Positions 21,978 to 33,290 of a stretch of 64,000 nt of DNA are shown here, in pieces. Source of the stretch: Henckelia pumila (Eukaryota > Streptophyta > Magnoliopsida > Lamiales > Gesneriaceae); assembly GCF_033568475.1 (NCBI RefSeq), contig NC_133122.1, positions 5,999,063-6,063,062 on the forward strand, read 5' to 3'. The notes beneath the pieces are model-generated. The model saw only the letters and a list, made by a program, of their open reading frames with translations, was not told the origin of the DNA and did no database searches. Each line of letters begins with the position of its first letter. Within the stretch, counting starts at the first letter, position 1. A program made the position numbers and the translations under genes.

Positions 21978-24900
21978 ATTCTCCCCCTCTAAGAATCGAT
22001 TTTTTCCTCGAAATCAAACACGATTCTAACACAAGGTCGAGACTAGACTCGAAGGACTGCAATAAGAATTTACTTCTCAGGACTAAGTCCAGAGTGTGCT
22101 TCAATCTAACTCTGAATCATTCGTCTCAATCAGTTCGACATCTCAATCAATCAGAGAATGTCAGAATTTCCAGTCATCTAATTCATCATCACTCCAACCG
22201 TCTATCAAAAGTCATCTCATCCTTGTCAGAAAAATCCTTCTAATTCAGTCACAATTCAAGTCATCTTTCGTTCTAAATCAAGTGACAAAGGAAATTCATC
22301 TCAAAAATCAAATCGATCATAATCTCCTCTCGTACAACTTCTAAAAAGTACCTTCAATCAATCATCAAATTTGACGTTGTACGAAATCTCCACAAGAATC
22401 AAGATTTCTGCCAACTAGTGCTAAGTCGAGCACTGCAACTCATGGCAATTCCTCTAAAGTTTGATTCATCTGTTCTGGCTGTCCGTTGTTCTGAGGGTAT
22501 CGAATCGAAACAAGTTGTAATCAACAACAAAAATCTCTTCGAAGTCTATGCCGAAAGAACAACTACAACAAAGATCTCTGTCTAAACAGAAAAACTTCGG
22601 CAATTTGAGACATCTGACAACCTCTGACAAAATATCAATTCTCTCCTCTTCATCATAATCATTCTGTACAGAAAACTGTAATGCATTCCATCAATCAGTC
22701 AATCAAAATCAGACAGTAGATGAATAAGAATAACTCCAAAATTTCAATAAAAAGAAATCCCAGCACTGAAAATCAGAATACAAGAGAACAGATAATCTAA
22801 ATTCCATCATCAGATAATAAGATCTAAGAAATTCATTCGGTCCATTCAAAATTCAAACATCGAAATTAGTCTACAACTGATCGGTGTACAATTCTGAAAA
22901 GATTGTAGAAAGCTCTGTACAATCAGTACAATTCTCATAACCAAAAACCAGAAATTCATCAATAAGAACTCCTAATTTCACTAATACTTCTGAGAGATTC
23001 GGTCAACAGAAAATTCTTCAACAATAAAGGAGTATTCTTCAAATCAAACGGCCTGTCAAAGCTCAAAACGGCCATACCTCAATTCGGAAACGATTTTGAG
23101 AAAGTTCTCTTCACGAACTTCCTGAAGATGAAATTCAGATCCCCATCAGTGTCAACTCATCCTGACAAATGGGACCAATCTAGAAGTTCATCCCGAACAA
23201 CTTCCGTCGTTCAATAACCACTGGCGCATCAACCAGTTCAGGTTACAATACAATACATCATCTGTAAAGCTTCGAGAGTTCGTTCATACTATTCTGTAAC
23301 AACAGTCGTTCAACAAAATAAATCAAGAATTCTTAGAATCGAGAATTCTTAACGAAAGATTCCATCAATCGCTCAATGATACTCTGATGACATCTTATCT
23401 CGGACTCACAAAGTAGCCTTGCTACAAAAATCATCGTATTGTGATCCCAATTCCATTCTGAATCAGAATGGACTGTACAACAAAAAATCGGATCGTTCTT
23501 TCTCTGACTGTTGTCAGTTCAAAACATCAGAAGCCATACTTCGAACTTCATTCTTCATCTTCCTCTATTCGATCTGATTCCTCAATTCATCAAACGTCTT
23601 CCAATCATCTGGAAGAACTCTGAATAACTACAAAGTGCCAATCTCCTAATACTCTGTCTCAAACCGAAACATCTGGCACAACTACGTTATTCGCTAATAA
23701 GGCATCGAAATAAACCTGAACTCAGATTAAACTCAGATCTGATCTATCTTCATCGAATTTTGAAAGGTCGAATCAGATTCCAAAGCGTTCTCAATCTTCT
23801 CAATCATCTCTGGTTCGAAGTCAAATGAAGGAGTCAAGATAAACGTTCCATATGTTCCAGACTCTATCATAAGTGCATCAATCATCTGACAAAGAAGACA
23901 ACTGAAGTAGATAAAATAAGTTCAGATTATACAGCTTAAGATCTTAGCTGTTACAATCAATTCTCCGGATAACAAAAGAATTCGCAGTCAGATTAATCAT
24001 CATATCTATAACTCTCTTTCTCTACTCAATCAGTTCGGACTGCGACAATCAAAACTTCTATCTTCCAAGATCAGAACAGATTACTGAAATGATCTTCCAA
24101 GCAATATGATCTCTGTGAGACTCAAATCGGAAACTAACATTGCATCTCAAGCGTCTTTAACTTTTTCGATGCTCAAGTCAACAAGGAATTCTTCTGAACA
24201 AAAATAAGTCTCAACTCTCAATAAGAAGGAGTGCAAAGCACCAAAAAGTCATTAAAGATACAACTGCACAGAAGAACATAATATGCTGAGTATTCATCTA
24301 ATCAACAATAAGAATTTCTCAAAGGATTCGCGATAGAACTCGCTAAATCCAAGAATCTTCAAATTCTGATAAGGACGTTGATCCAGATCAATTCATAACA
24401 GCTCCAGTCTCGAGGTGTTCAATAAAATTCCATCTTCTTAGAGAAAAGATCGAGGACAAGAAAACTCGGTCTTAATAAGATTCAGACATCAAAAAAATAG
24501 CATAATCGATCGGCATGCAAATCTGCGAACAATTCTTAAAGAATCTGAAAGATCAATACAGCTCTTCGAAAGATAATAGATTCATCGATAAGAATACTCA
24601 AGAACTCATCTACAAACCTCTAGAAGATTCAGTTCAAAGGACTCATAAACATTGCAAATGAAAATTCCAATTCAATCTGTACGATAACAATTCAAATCGG
24701 TCGTACCTTATTCTGAATTCGATCTCTGAAACTTCTTCTCTTCAGATTATCAGTCGATGATGTCTGATCAAAAATTTCAACGCTGAACTCATCCTCTCAA
24801 CTCGGAGGCAATCTAGAATCTCAACTAGAACAACAACAGCAAACTCAACAACTCTGCTAAATCAACCAACACGGCTGATTGAAGACATCATCTGCATACC

Positions 24901-25485
24901 TCAAACATTCTCCGTACCTTACTATAACAAACGTTAATCGACAATCAATAAGAAAGGAATTCTTAACTTAGGAATTCTTACCGGATGAGAAAATCCACTC
25001 GTCTTATCATCTCAGATCCGAATCTGCCAACAATCTAAAATCAACCTCGGTTGCCCTGTACTCGGTTAATATACTACATTGATAATATAATCAGAATCTG
25101 ATAACCGAAGTATAGTACTGTTCAGTACAATCAACTCTCATCGAAACAAAATTTCACAATTTCGAACTAAACTCATCGCAACTAGTTCAGATACTCAACA
25201 GTAGAGGAAGAATCAATCTAACTTTTCCACAAGAAGAAAAGTTGCATCAATATCTATCAGCAAAAGAGTCGAAAGACTAAAATCAAACATTTACCTTGTT
25301 TCTCTAAGGCTTTCTTCTTCGATATCCACCAATTTCGCAATGTCTGAAGTTGGTAACCAACTAATTGAATTTGTCGTTCGTCGGTGTAGTCTAGAGAATC
25401 AAACAACTGATCGATCTCTGCAATAAACTACTCACCCAAAATCATCCTCAGAACTCCTCATAGTTAAAGGGTTAACAGACTGAAA
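21978..25485 (-). pseudogene. Decayed gypsy interior of G2
   Basis: This is the remains of a minus-strand gag-pol. No long frame survives and the plus strand is poor in G. Two anchors support the call. At about 22450-22500 the minus strand still reads a PQxxGQxE integrase-like motif. At 25290-25485 it matches the G1 gag gene over the segment around 6380-6560 (shared TCGGTGTAGTC and GAATCAAACAACTGATC). The interior is shorter than a full gag-pol, so deletions are likely. It is cut at 25485 by the G3 LTR. Function is lost. The stretch between the anchors I assign only by position. Confidence 0.6.
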
Positions 25486-25609
25486 TGTAGTAACCCAGAA
25501 CTCATTTTAAGATAATAATATGTTAAACAAGATTAAGGGTTGGTAATTAATCAATTTCGGAGTGTTATTGGACTTCGGAAGGAAAATTTGGGCTTTTGAC
25601 TTTGGGCCG

Positions 25610-25885
25610 GATCGGAAGCTCTGAACCCAGATCGGAAGCTCCGATCCTAGCCACTTCGGAAGCTCAGCGAAAGCACGAGATCGGAAGCTCCGATCCAGGA
25701 ATGGAAGTTCCGATCTCCGGCTGCCAGCTTTGCCCGATGACTCAGCCGCGAGTTTTGACAAGTGTTGATCGGGGGTGAGATCGGAAGCTCCGATCATCGG
25801 ATCGGAAGTTCCGATCCTGGCGTGTTCTGCATGCACGCAATGAGCTGGATCGGAAGCTCCGATTCTGAAATCGGAAGTTCCGATC
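25610..25885. repeat. GATCGGAAGCTCCGATC palindrome array
   Basis: Nine copies of the imperfect palindrome GATCGGAAGCTCCGATC, with C/T variation at the centre (AGC or AGT) and damaged arms in three copies. They lie in U3 immediately upstream of the LTR TATA box. Confidence 0.85.
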
Positions 25886-25902
25886 CTGGCCGGGAATTTT
25901 GC

Positions 25903-25912
25903 CTATAAATAG
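25903..25912 (+). promoter_or_regulatory. LTR TATA box of G3
   Basis: CTATAAATAG lies just downstream of the palindrome array, with pyrimidine-rich sequence after it. It is the likely core promoter for the G3 genomic RNA. Confidence 0.65.
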
Positions 25913-26954
25913 GTCTCGTTCGATTTCATTTTGAAATACGAATTCTCGAATTTCTTTCTTCAGTTGTATAGTGTGAGATATACACTTGAGGGCCCTATCG
26001 GTTATAATAGAGGTTCTGGAATAACCAAGGTGTGGTTATAGTCATCCGGGACTAGCGACTTCAAAGGGCTAACTACGGACGAAGGTATGGTCCGGGAATC
26101 TATTTAAGTTGTGGGAGTACTTATTAACTTAGTTAAGGCTTATAGAATTTATGTAGTGATACGGTGAACTTTTGAATATAGGCTTGGAACCTAGGATCCT
26201 ACTTTACTTGAACTAGCCTAGAGGTACGTACATATTGACTGAGATTGCCAGCGAGTATACATGTTTATATGTTGCATTTATTTGGCATTATTATATGGCA
26301 AGAGATATGATTTATCGCTTTCTATACTCATATGTCATGTGCATATACACGTTGAGTCTATACCTTATTATACCTGATTATAGAGCCGCTCAGCTCTATA
26401 CTCGATAGTCAGTCACTGAGAGTACCGCGACGGCGGGGGCATTTATGTTTGTCTACTCTGGTGTACTAGACGAGTATGGTTGCACCCAAAGGTTGATCCG
26501 TGCGGTGGCAGCACTCATGTGGCGCCGGTACTGAGCATGACTTTTCAGATGACCCTTTACCAGTCATCATGTTGTATGCATCATATATTTACGTGTACTC
26601 ATGTCTATGGGCGTTAGCACTCACATCCTAGTTGTTATCTTGGACACCCTATTCCATGGGGCAGGTCGCAGGATGGACGGATCTGGTAGTTCAAGGCAAG
26701 ACTAGGGAGCGGGATCCTTGAGGATTTTATTATACAACAGGATTCGATATAGCTGTATAATGTTTACTGTTTAAGTTTTCGATTTGGTTGTATCACTACA
26801 GTATTAAGCCTGGATTATTTACTAAGCTGATATGTAAATTATGAATTATGTTTCCGCACGTTTTTTACTCTGGTAAGTATTTTGCTGTATTAAGTTTAAT
26901 TCATGCTATTAGTTGCCAGTTAGTAGGTGATTCCATGCAGGGTCACTAAATTTT

Positions 26955-26966
26955 TGGTATCAGAGC
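26955..26966 (+). promoter_or_regulatory. Primer-binding site of G3
   Basis: TGGTATCAGAGC lies a few bases after the 5' LTR and is of initiator tRNA-Met type. Confidence 0.85.
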
Positions 26967-27059
26967 ATGCTTAGATTTTGGGATTAGTACTTGGGATTTA
27001 GTCTAGTCTTGAGTAATTCTTGCGCATTTGGGATTTTAATGTGAAATTCTTTTCAGGAT

Positions 27060-27995
27060 ATGGCTGACGAGAGTCATGGTAGTGTTGGCCAGGGAGGTGG
27101 TCATCATCATCGTCATCACCGCCATCATGATGATCAACATCGTCATCATGAGGGTAGACGTCGCTACTCTATCAATAAATTCATGCAAGTAGGACCGAAA
27201 CCCTTGGCGGGAGGTGAGAATCCTGAACAAGCTAGAAGCTGGATGTCTAAACTCGAGAGTACTTTCCGAGCTTTCGATTGCACTGAGGAGCAGAAATTGG
27301 AAGTTCTAGAATTCGTTCTAGAGGATCGAGCACATTTTTGGTGGGATGCCAAGGCTGCTCAGGCACGTACTGAGAGAGGACAAGTGACTTGGGGGGATTT
27401 CTGTCGGGAGTTTCAGAAATTGTATTTTCCTCTGGCTGTTCGCCAAGCATGATCTATGGAGTTTCTTACTTTGAGGCAAGGATCGATGACTATTGATCAA
27501 TATCAGCAACGATTTCTTGATCTGCTACCTTTCAGTCCTCATATCAATGAGAGTGATGCGTCGAAGTATGATATCTTTCTACAAGGTTTGAACCAAGATA
27601 TCTACTCTCAAGTTGTCGTCTGTGATGACCCAGTATCTTTTGAGACTTTGGTGAACCGTTGCCGTCTTGTGGAGACTAGCAACAGGAATGCACAGCTGAT
27701 GATGCCAGCACAGCCTAGTGGATCTTTTGAGCCTCGAGCTCAATCTGTTGTGCAATCTGGACCTACGTCTTCTTCTACTCCTACTACTTTATCTGGATCT
27801 CGTGGTTCACGAGGTATGTTCCGTTTTGGAAAGAAGAAGAAGAAGAAGGAGGAGTTTTGTAGCCATTGTGGAGGGAATCATCCTGCAGCTTCATGTCGGA
27901 GAGCTACTGGTGCTTGTTATATTTGCGGTCAGCAGGGACATCTGCGGAGAGATTTTCCTCAGCGCATGGGTTCTGCTAGTGGATCGGGATCATAG
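27060..27995 (+). pseudogene. Gypsy gag of G3 with two in-frame stops
   Basis: Gag starts at 27060 with a His-rich N-terminus (HHHRHHRHHDDQHRHH) and contains a retrotransposon gag domain (ARSWMSKLESTFRAF to RQGSMTIDQYQQRF). A TGA at 27450-27452 and a TAG at 27993-27995 interrupt one continuous frame; the first is most simply a CGA-to-TGA change. The first zinc-binding segment (CSHCGGNHPAASC) is present. The second, CYICGQQGHLRRDF, has Phe where the last Cys of CX2CX4HX4C should be. A lysine run encoded by AAGAAG repeats precedes it. Even with readthrough, this nucleocapsid would lack a complete knuckle. Confidence 0.85.
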
Positions 27996-28079
27996 GTTGG
28001 ATCTCAGGCTTCTATTGTTCCACATCAGCAGCCAGCACCACAGAGTTCTTCTGGTTATCGTCCACAGACTCAAGGGCAG

Positions 28080-30995
28080 GTGTTTGCTCTGTCTCAGGAG
28101 CAGGCTACAGAGGGAAGCGATCGCATGTTGGCAGGTACCTTTCTGTTATGTGGTATTCCTGCACTTGTATTAATTGATACTGGAGCATCTCATTCCTTTA
28201 TTTCTAGTCGCTTTTTTAAGAGACATAGATTACCTTATGTATCATTAGATATGGATTTAGTTGTATCTACTCCGTTGGAGCAGAAGATAGTAACTAAGTG
28301 TCTAGTGATGGGTTGCCTTCTAGAGTTTGAGGGTAATTTGTTAATAGCTAATTTGATGATATTAGCGATGGCAGATTTTGACTGTATCTTGGGAATAGAT
28401 ATGCTGACTTTGTATCACTTTACTGTGGATTGTTATCAGCGTCTGGTACAGTTTCGTCCAGATGAGGGTGATAGCTGGTATTTTTATGGTGAGGGTGCGC
28501 GACCTCCGATGCCACTTGTTTTGGCTCTGAAGGCATGTCATGTCTTGGAGTCAGGTGGGGAGGGCTACCTCATCTATGCAGTTGATATGTCCACGAGTAG
28601 TACGGGTATTGATCAGTTACCAGTTGTCAGTGAGTTTCCTGATGTATTCCCTGATGAGATTCCTGGTTTTCCTCCGGTGCGAGAGGTTGAATTTGGTATT
28701 GATTTAGTACCAGGAACTACGCCTATATCCCGAGCACCTTATCATCTGGCACCGTCAGAGATGAGGGAATTGAAACAGCAGTTGCAGGATCTGCTTGATA
28801 AGGGATATATTCGTCCGAGTGTTTCTCCGTGGGGAGCACCTGTTTTGTTTGTCAAGAAGAATGATGGATCGATGCGATTGTGTATTGATTACAGGCATTT
28901 GAATCGTGTCACCATTAAGAATAAGTATCCTTTGCCACGAATTGATGATCTGTTCGATCAATTACAGGGTACTTCTGTTTATTCTAAGATAGATCTGAGA
29001 TCTGGATACCATCAGATGCGGGTACGAGACTCAGATATATCTACGACTGCTTTCAGGACCAGATATGGGCATTATGAATTTCTAGTGATGCGATTCAGTT
29101 TGACGAATGCACCGGCAGTCTTCATGAATCTGATGAATATGATATTTCGAGAATATCTGGATAGATTTGTCATCGTCTTCATGGATGATATTCTTGTCTA
29201 TTCTCATGAGAAGGATGAGCATGCACAGCATTTAAGGATTGTTTTACAGACGTTACGAGATAAGCAGCTGTATGCGAAATTGAGCAAGTGTGAATTTTGG
29301 CTTGATCGGGTTGTGTTTCTCGGTCATGTAATTTCTAGTGAAGGAATATCTGTTGATCCAAGTAAGATAGAGGCAGTGCTGAACTGGTCTCGTCCGACGA
29401 TGGTTGCTGAGATTCGTAGTTTCTTGGGTCTAGCTGGATATTATCGTCGGTTCATCGAGAATTTTTCACAGTTGGCCAGGCCTTTGACTCAGCTTACTCG
29501 GAAAGATGTTGCCTTCATATGGTCCTCGGATTGTGAGGAGTCATTTCATGAGCTGCGTAGACATCTTACTACTGCACATGTGCTAGCTCTACCTTCTGGA
29601 TCAGGAGGTTATGTTGTCTATACTGATGCCTCTGGTCAGGGGTTAGGATGTGTTCTGACACAACATGGACATGTTATTGCCTATTCTTCTCGACAGTTGA
29701 AGACGCATGAGAGTAATTATCCAGTGCATGATCTCGAGTTAGCCGCCATTGTATTTGTGCTCAAGATTTGGAGGCATTATCTTTATGGCGAGAAATTTGA
29801 GATATTCACGGATCACAAGAGTCTGAAATATTTATTCACTCAGGCGGAGTTGAATATGCGACAGAGACGCTGGATGGATCTTTTGAAGGATTATGATTGT
29901 GAAATCAAATATCATCCAGGTTCTGTTAATCTTACTGCTGATGTCTTGAGTCGGCAGGTGAGACTTTCTGCACTTCAGACTAGTGAAGTATCTCATATGA
30001 TTCAAGAGTGTTGTTCATTGAGTTTTACACTCAAGCACAAGAAAGGGAGGAATGGGATTCGTTTGTATACTATTCTATCTGAGCCAGCATTTTATTCTCG
30101 GATCAGAGATGCTCAGATATCTGATGTTAAGACTCAGCGTTTGGCACGTCTAGCCAATGGAGTTAATACATCTGGATTCCATTTTCAGGCAGATGTTTTA
30201 TTGTGCTTATCTAATCGAGTGGTTGTACCTAATGATGCGGAGCTCAGGAATAATATTCTTTCTCAAGCTCACAGGAGTCGATTATCAGTTCATCCTGGAA
30301 GCATGAAAATGTATAAGGACTTGCGAACTAGATTCTGGTGGAAAGGGATGAAGCGAAGTGTGTATCAATTTGTTTCGAGATGTTTGGTTTGTCAACAGGT
30401 CAAGGCTGAACATCGACGACCAGGTGGATTACTGCAGAATCTTGAGATTACCGAATGGAAGTGGGAGCATGTGACTATGGACTTTGTTACCCACTTGCCT
30501 ATGACGTCACGTCAGTGTGATGCTATCTGGGTTGTCGTTGACCGTTTGACAAAATCAGCACACTTTATTCCTTATAACCGGGAGTATTCTTATGATTGCA
30601 TGGCACGCTTATATATCCAAGAGATAGTGAGATTACATGGGATTCCAGTGAGCATAGTTAGTGATAGAGACCCGCGATTTACCTCATGCTTTTGGGGTAG
30701 TTTTCAGGAGGCGTTGGGTACCACTCTAAGTTTGAGCACTGCATATCATCCAGAGACTAAAGGACAGTCAGAGCGGACGATTCGTACGCTGGAGGATATG
30801 CTACGTTCTTCTGTCATGGATTTTGGCTTATCTTGGCAGGATCAGTTACCTTTGATCGAATTTGCCTACAATAACAGTTATCATCGTAGTATTGATATGG
30901 CACCTTTCAAGGCATTGTACGGTTTGACTGGTCGGGTATGTTTTGGGTACGGCTTGACACGGCCCGGACACGTTTTCCGGGTATGTTTGGACTAA
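28080..30995 (+). CDS. Gypsy protease-RT-RNase H-integrase of G3, 3'-truncated
   Basis: 971 open codons, in the same frame as gag, so the Met at 28080 is only the first after a stop. It holds protease ([10 protein letters not shown]), RT ([29 protein letters not shown] near 29180), RNase H ([33 protein letters not shown]) and the integrase zinc domain ([16 protein letters not shown]). The integrase core has catalytic residues in VTMDF, SDRDPRF and GQSERT. Coding similarity stops at ALYG (about 30922); the last 24 codons are foreign sequence. The GPY/chromodomain part and the 3' LTR are missing, so the copy cannot move on its own. Confidence 0.9.
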   Translation: MFALSQEQATEGSDRMLAGTFLLCGIPALVLIDTGASHSFISSRFFKRHRLPYVSLDMDLVVSTPLEQKIVTKCLVMGCLLEFEGNLLIANLMILAMADFDCILGIDMLTLYHFTVDCYQRLVQFRPDEGDSWYFYGEGARPPMPLVLALKACHVLESGGEGYLIYAVDMSTSSTGIDQLPVVSEFPDVFPDEIPGFPPVREVEFGIDLVPGTTPISRAPYHLAPSEMRELKQQLQDLLDKGYIRPSVSPWGAPVLFVKKNDGSMRLCIDYRHLNRVTIKNKYPLPRIDDLFDQLQGTSVYSKIDLRSGYHQMRVRDSDISTTAFRTRYGHYEFLVMRFSLTNAPAVFMNLMNMIFREYLDRFVIVFMDDILVYSHEKDEHAQHLRIVLQTLRDKQLYAKLSKCEFWLDRVVFLGHVISSEGISVDPSKIEAVLNWSRPTMVAEIRSFLGLAGYYRRFIENFSQLARPLTQLTRKDVAFIWSSDCEESFHELRRHLTTAHVLALPSGSGGYVVYTDASGQGLGCVLTQHGHVIAYSSRQLKTHESNYPVHDLELAAIVFVLKIWRHYLYGEKFEIFTDHKSLKYLFTQAELNMRQRRWMDLLKDYDCEIKYHPGSVNLTADVLSRQVRLSALQTSEVSHMIQECCSLSFTLKHKKGRNGIRLYTILSEPAFYSRIRDAQISDVKTQRLARLANGVNTSGFHFQADVLLCLSNRVVVPNDAELRNNILSQAHRSRLSVHPGSMKMYKDLRTRFWWKGMKRSVYQFVSRCLVCQQVKAEHRRPGGLLQNLEITEWKWEHVTMDFVTHLPMTSRQCDAIWVVVDRLTKSAHFIPYNREYSYDCMARLYIQEIVRLHGIPVSIVSDRDPRFTSCFWGSFQEALGTTLSLSTAYHPETKGQSERTIRTLEDMLRSSVMDFGLSWQDQLPLIEFAYNNSYHRSIDMAPFKALYGLTGRVCFGYGLTRPGHVFRVCLD

Positions 30996-31206
30996 ATTGC
31001 AAGTAATTAAAAGTTTCAAGGGTTAAATTGAAAAATATAAATTTTTTGAGTACTATTTAATAAATAGAATAAAATTTATTGGGCTTAAAAAAGCCCTAAA
31101 TTAGCCAATAGCCATTCTTTCTTCTCGTTCCCCATTCTTCTGCTTCTCTTATCGCGATCATCACCACCCTCACTTCTTGAAGTTTTCTGCTCGCCGGTCG
31201 CCGCCG
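30923..31206. other. Unassigned piece between G3 and G5
   Basis: About 285 bp that matches neither neighbour. It contains TTGGGCTTAAAAAAGCCC and a CT-rich stretch ending in GCCGCCGTCGC, reminiscent of a promoter and 5' leader of a gene or LTR. I could not identify it. Confidence 0.4.
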
Positions 31207-31968
31207 TCGCATATCGTAGGCCTGAGCGGGATCCTTTTCAAAAATGGTCCCTCCAGCAGCAGAATCCACAGACAATCGAGTAGGTGTGTTCAGACCATTG
31301 TAGAACCACTCAATCTGCTCTCAATCTGCAAAATTGTGGTTAGGACAACGTCTAAGTAATTCTTTGTACCTTTCCCATGCTTCATACAACTGCTCAGAAT
31401 CATGCTGCCGAAAAGTACTAATCTCGATCTTCAGTTGGGTGGACTTGACAGGTGGAAAATATTTTGCAAGAAACTTGACTGCCATGTCTTCCCAAGTAGT
31501 TATGCACCCCAACGGCAGAGATTGCAGCCAATTCCTTGCCTGATCCCTGAGAGAAAAAGGAAACAAACGCAGTCTAATTATATGATCAGAAACTCCATTA
31601 AATTTTACCGTGTCTGTTATCTCCTTGAATGTCCTCAAGTGTAGGTGAGGATCTGCAGTAGTGCTTCCATTAAATTGGTTCGATTGAACCATGTTGATTA
31701 ACGCCGGCTTCAGTTCAAAATTGTTGGCGTTAATGGTCCCTCGAGCGATTCCAGAATAGTGAGCCTGGATGGTCGGTTTGAAGTGGTATCTGATTGGAAC
31801 CACGGGAGGTTGTTGTACTTCTTCTTCAGCCATGTTCCTCAGTTCTTCTCTCCTCTCTCTTCTCAAAGCACGTGCAGTTCGTTCGATCTCCGGATCAAAC
31901 AGTAGTGAATTTTCGCTTTGAGACCTTCGCATAAACTGCACTTCAAGAAAAATAGAAACAATCAGCAA
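31207..31968 (-). pseudogene. Athila/Tat-type gypsy gag, truncated (G5)
   Basis: This is Gag of the non-chromovirus OTA branch of Ty3/gypsy. The open part (31321-31968, 215 codons) has the typical ANNFELKPALINMVQ, NGVSDHIIRLRLFPFSLRD and LYEAWERYKELLRRCP segments. The true start may be the Met at MRRSQSENS. A TGA at 31321-31323, probably from TGG, stops it, but the same frame continues to about 31207 (EWFYNGLNTPTR region) before the sequence changes. The OTA-type PBS and LTR sit upstream at higher coordinates. The rest of the element is absent. Confidence 0.82.
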
Positions 31969-32047
31969 CTAAAAATAAAAATAAAAACTCTAAATTAAAA
32001 TCTAGACTAATTGTTAACAAGACTAAATTAATTTCAAAAATTACTCC

Positions 32048-32068
32048 CCGGCAGCGGCGCCAAAAACT
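32048..32068 (-). promoter_or_regulatory. Primer-binding site of G5
   Basis: The minus strand reads TTTTTGGCGCCGCTGCCGGG, the PBS type seen in Athila/Tat elements and different from the tRNA-Met sites elsewhere in the window. Confidence 0.75.
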
Positions 32069-32071
32069 TGT

Positions 32072-33290
32072 TGTGAAAAATTCCTCGCAAGCGTACGAGT
32101 GTCAAGTTTTAATATAGTGAATGAATCAAGTATCGTTCCCACAGAGATTAAATTGAAAATATTCAGTACTTGTAATTATAATAGTCCCAATTTTATTTAG
32201 AAAATTGAATTTTAGAGGTTTGCAAATAAATAAAATAAAAGATGATTTTATAGCACGCACACAATTTTCAGAGATTAATAATCAGAGGAAAAATGGTTTA
32301 GAGGTTTAGATTTTATCTGGTTTCAACAACAATCATTTCTAAATAATTTAGTTTCATGAATTCCTTTCAATTAATAGCCAAGAACACTTAGATTATTCTA
32401 TTTCCCTCTCTCGAGCATCAAATAGAGTGTATCAACTACAGTTCAATTCCAATATCTCTATTAAGAATTTAATTGCAGTGATCTATTTTAAAACAATGTT
32501 CTTCCTAAAACTCCATTAACGCTATATACTCTCTCGAGCTATATAATAATTAACGGTGTTAATTCTATCTGTCCTATTCAAAATCTCATCTGTCGAGTAC
32601 CGGATTCCAAATAAATATTACAAATCAATTATTGATCAAATAATTGAAACGACAATCAAAACTAGAAAGAACAATTAATCTAAGGGAATTCAATTCAATA
32701 AAATCAAAAACTCATGAAAGTGTCTACACCAGGTTCCATCCGACCTCTAGACTCTAAAAGATTAGTTCATAATAAAATTCAAATAAAACCAATTCATGTT
32801 CAAAAATCCAGACATGAATTCAGAATTAAATAAATAAAAGAAGAAATCAAATCCATCGTCGACGCCGTGTCCGGTTGATCGAGCTCCGTCTTCGTTCTTC
32901 ACGTTAAAGCACAAATTTCTTCCTCCAGAAATCACGATCTGTTCTTCTCTGTGTGAATTGTCCGGCCCTGTGCGTGCGGCTTCCTTTCAATTCTGATTCC
33001 AGAATTCCTTTTATATTGTACGCGTCAAAAGGCCCAAATAAGAAAGCCCAAAGAATTTCACGTTTCTTTTCCTTTTCTTTCTTCTCTTCACAGCTTTTCT
33101 TTTCTCTTTTGTTATTTTCTTCACTTTTTCTCCTTTTATTTCACAAATCTTCTTTTTCTTCATCTTTCATCGTCAATTTATAAATTCCCTACAATCACAA
33201 ATACAACAAAACTCACGCATAAATCTGCTCGAAACAAATATTTAATAATTAAAATCATATATAAATTAAGTGTATAAAATACACTTATCA
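32072..33290 (-). repeat. 5' LTR of G5
   Basis: A 1219-bp LTR with ends TGTGAAAAATTCC and ACACTTATCA on the plus strand; in element orientation it begins TGATAAGTGTATTTTATACAC. It abuts the OTA-type PBS. The right flank is G1-family LTR, so G5 inserted into that older LTR. Confidence 0.8.

Larger units (their letters stand above)
25486..26949 (+). repeat. 5' LTR of G3
   Basis: It runs from TGTAGTAACCC to GGTCACTAAA, where CACTACA is the expected end. A TATA box CTATAAATAG at 25903-25912 sits about 20 bp after the last repeat of a palindrome array. It is related to the G9 fragment over its second half. The right boundary is approximate. Confidence 0.8.
25486..30922 (+). mobile_element. Ty3/gypsy element G3, 3'-truncated
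   Basis: Starts with a 5' LTR inserted into the G2 gag remnant and continues through PBS, gag, protease, RT, RNase H and most of integrase. It breaks off inside the sequence following ALYG at about 30922. No 3' LTR of this family follows within the window. The three gag-pol pieces at 27060, 27456 and 28080 are all in one frame, separated only by stop codons. Confidence 0.9.

Noticed and set aside
22096..22344. Short open frames in the G2 interior
   Set aside because: Base composition (few stops in Ser/Gln/Ile-rich frames) explains them, and they run against the direction of the decayed pol.
25610..25885. Possible CRISPR-like array
   Set aside because: The repeats are short palindromes with unequal spacers inside an LTR promoter in plant DNA, with no cas genes.
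30997..31206. Host gene promoter and 5' UTR
   Set aside because: No coding exon follows; G5 gag begins on the other strand. Kept only as an unassigned piece.
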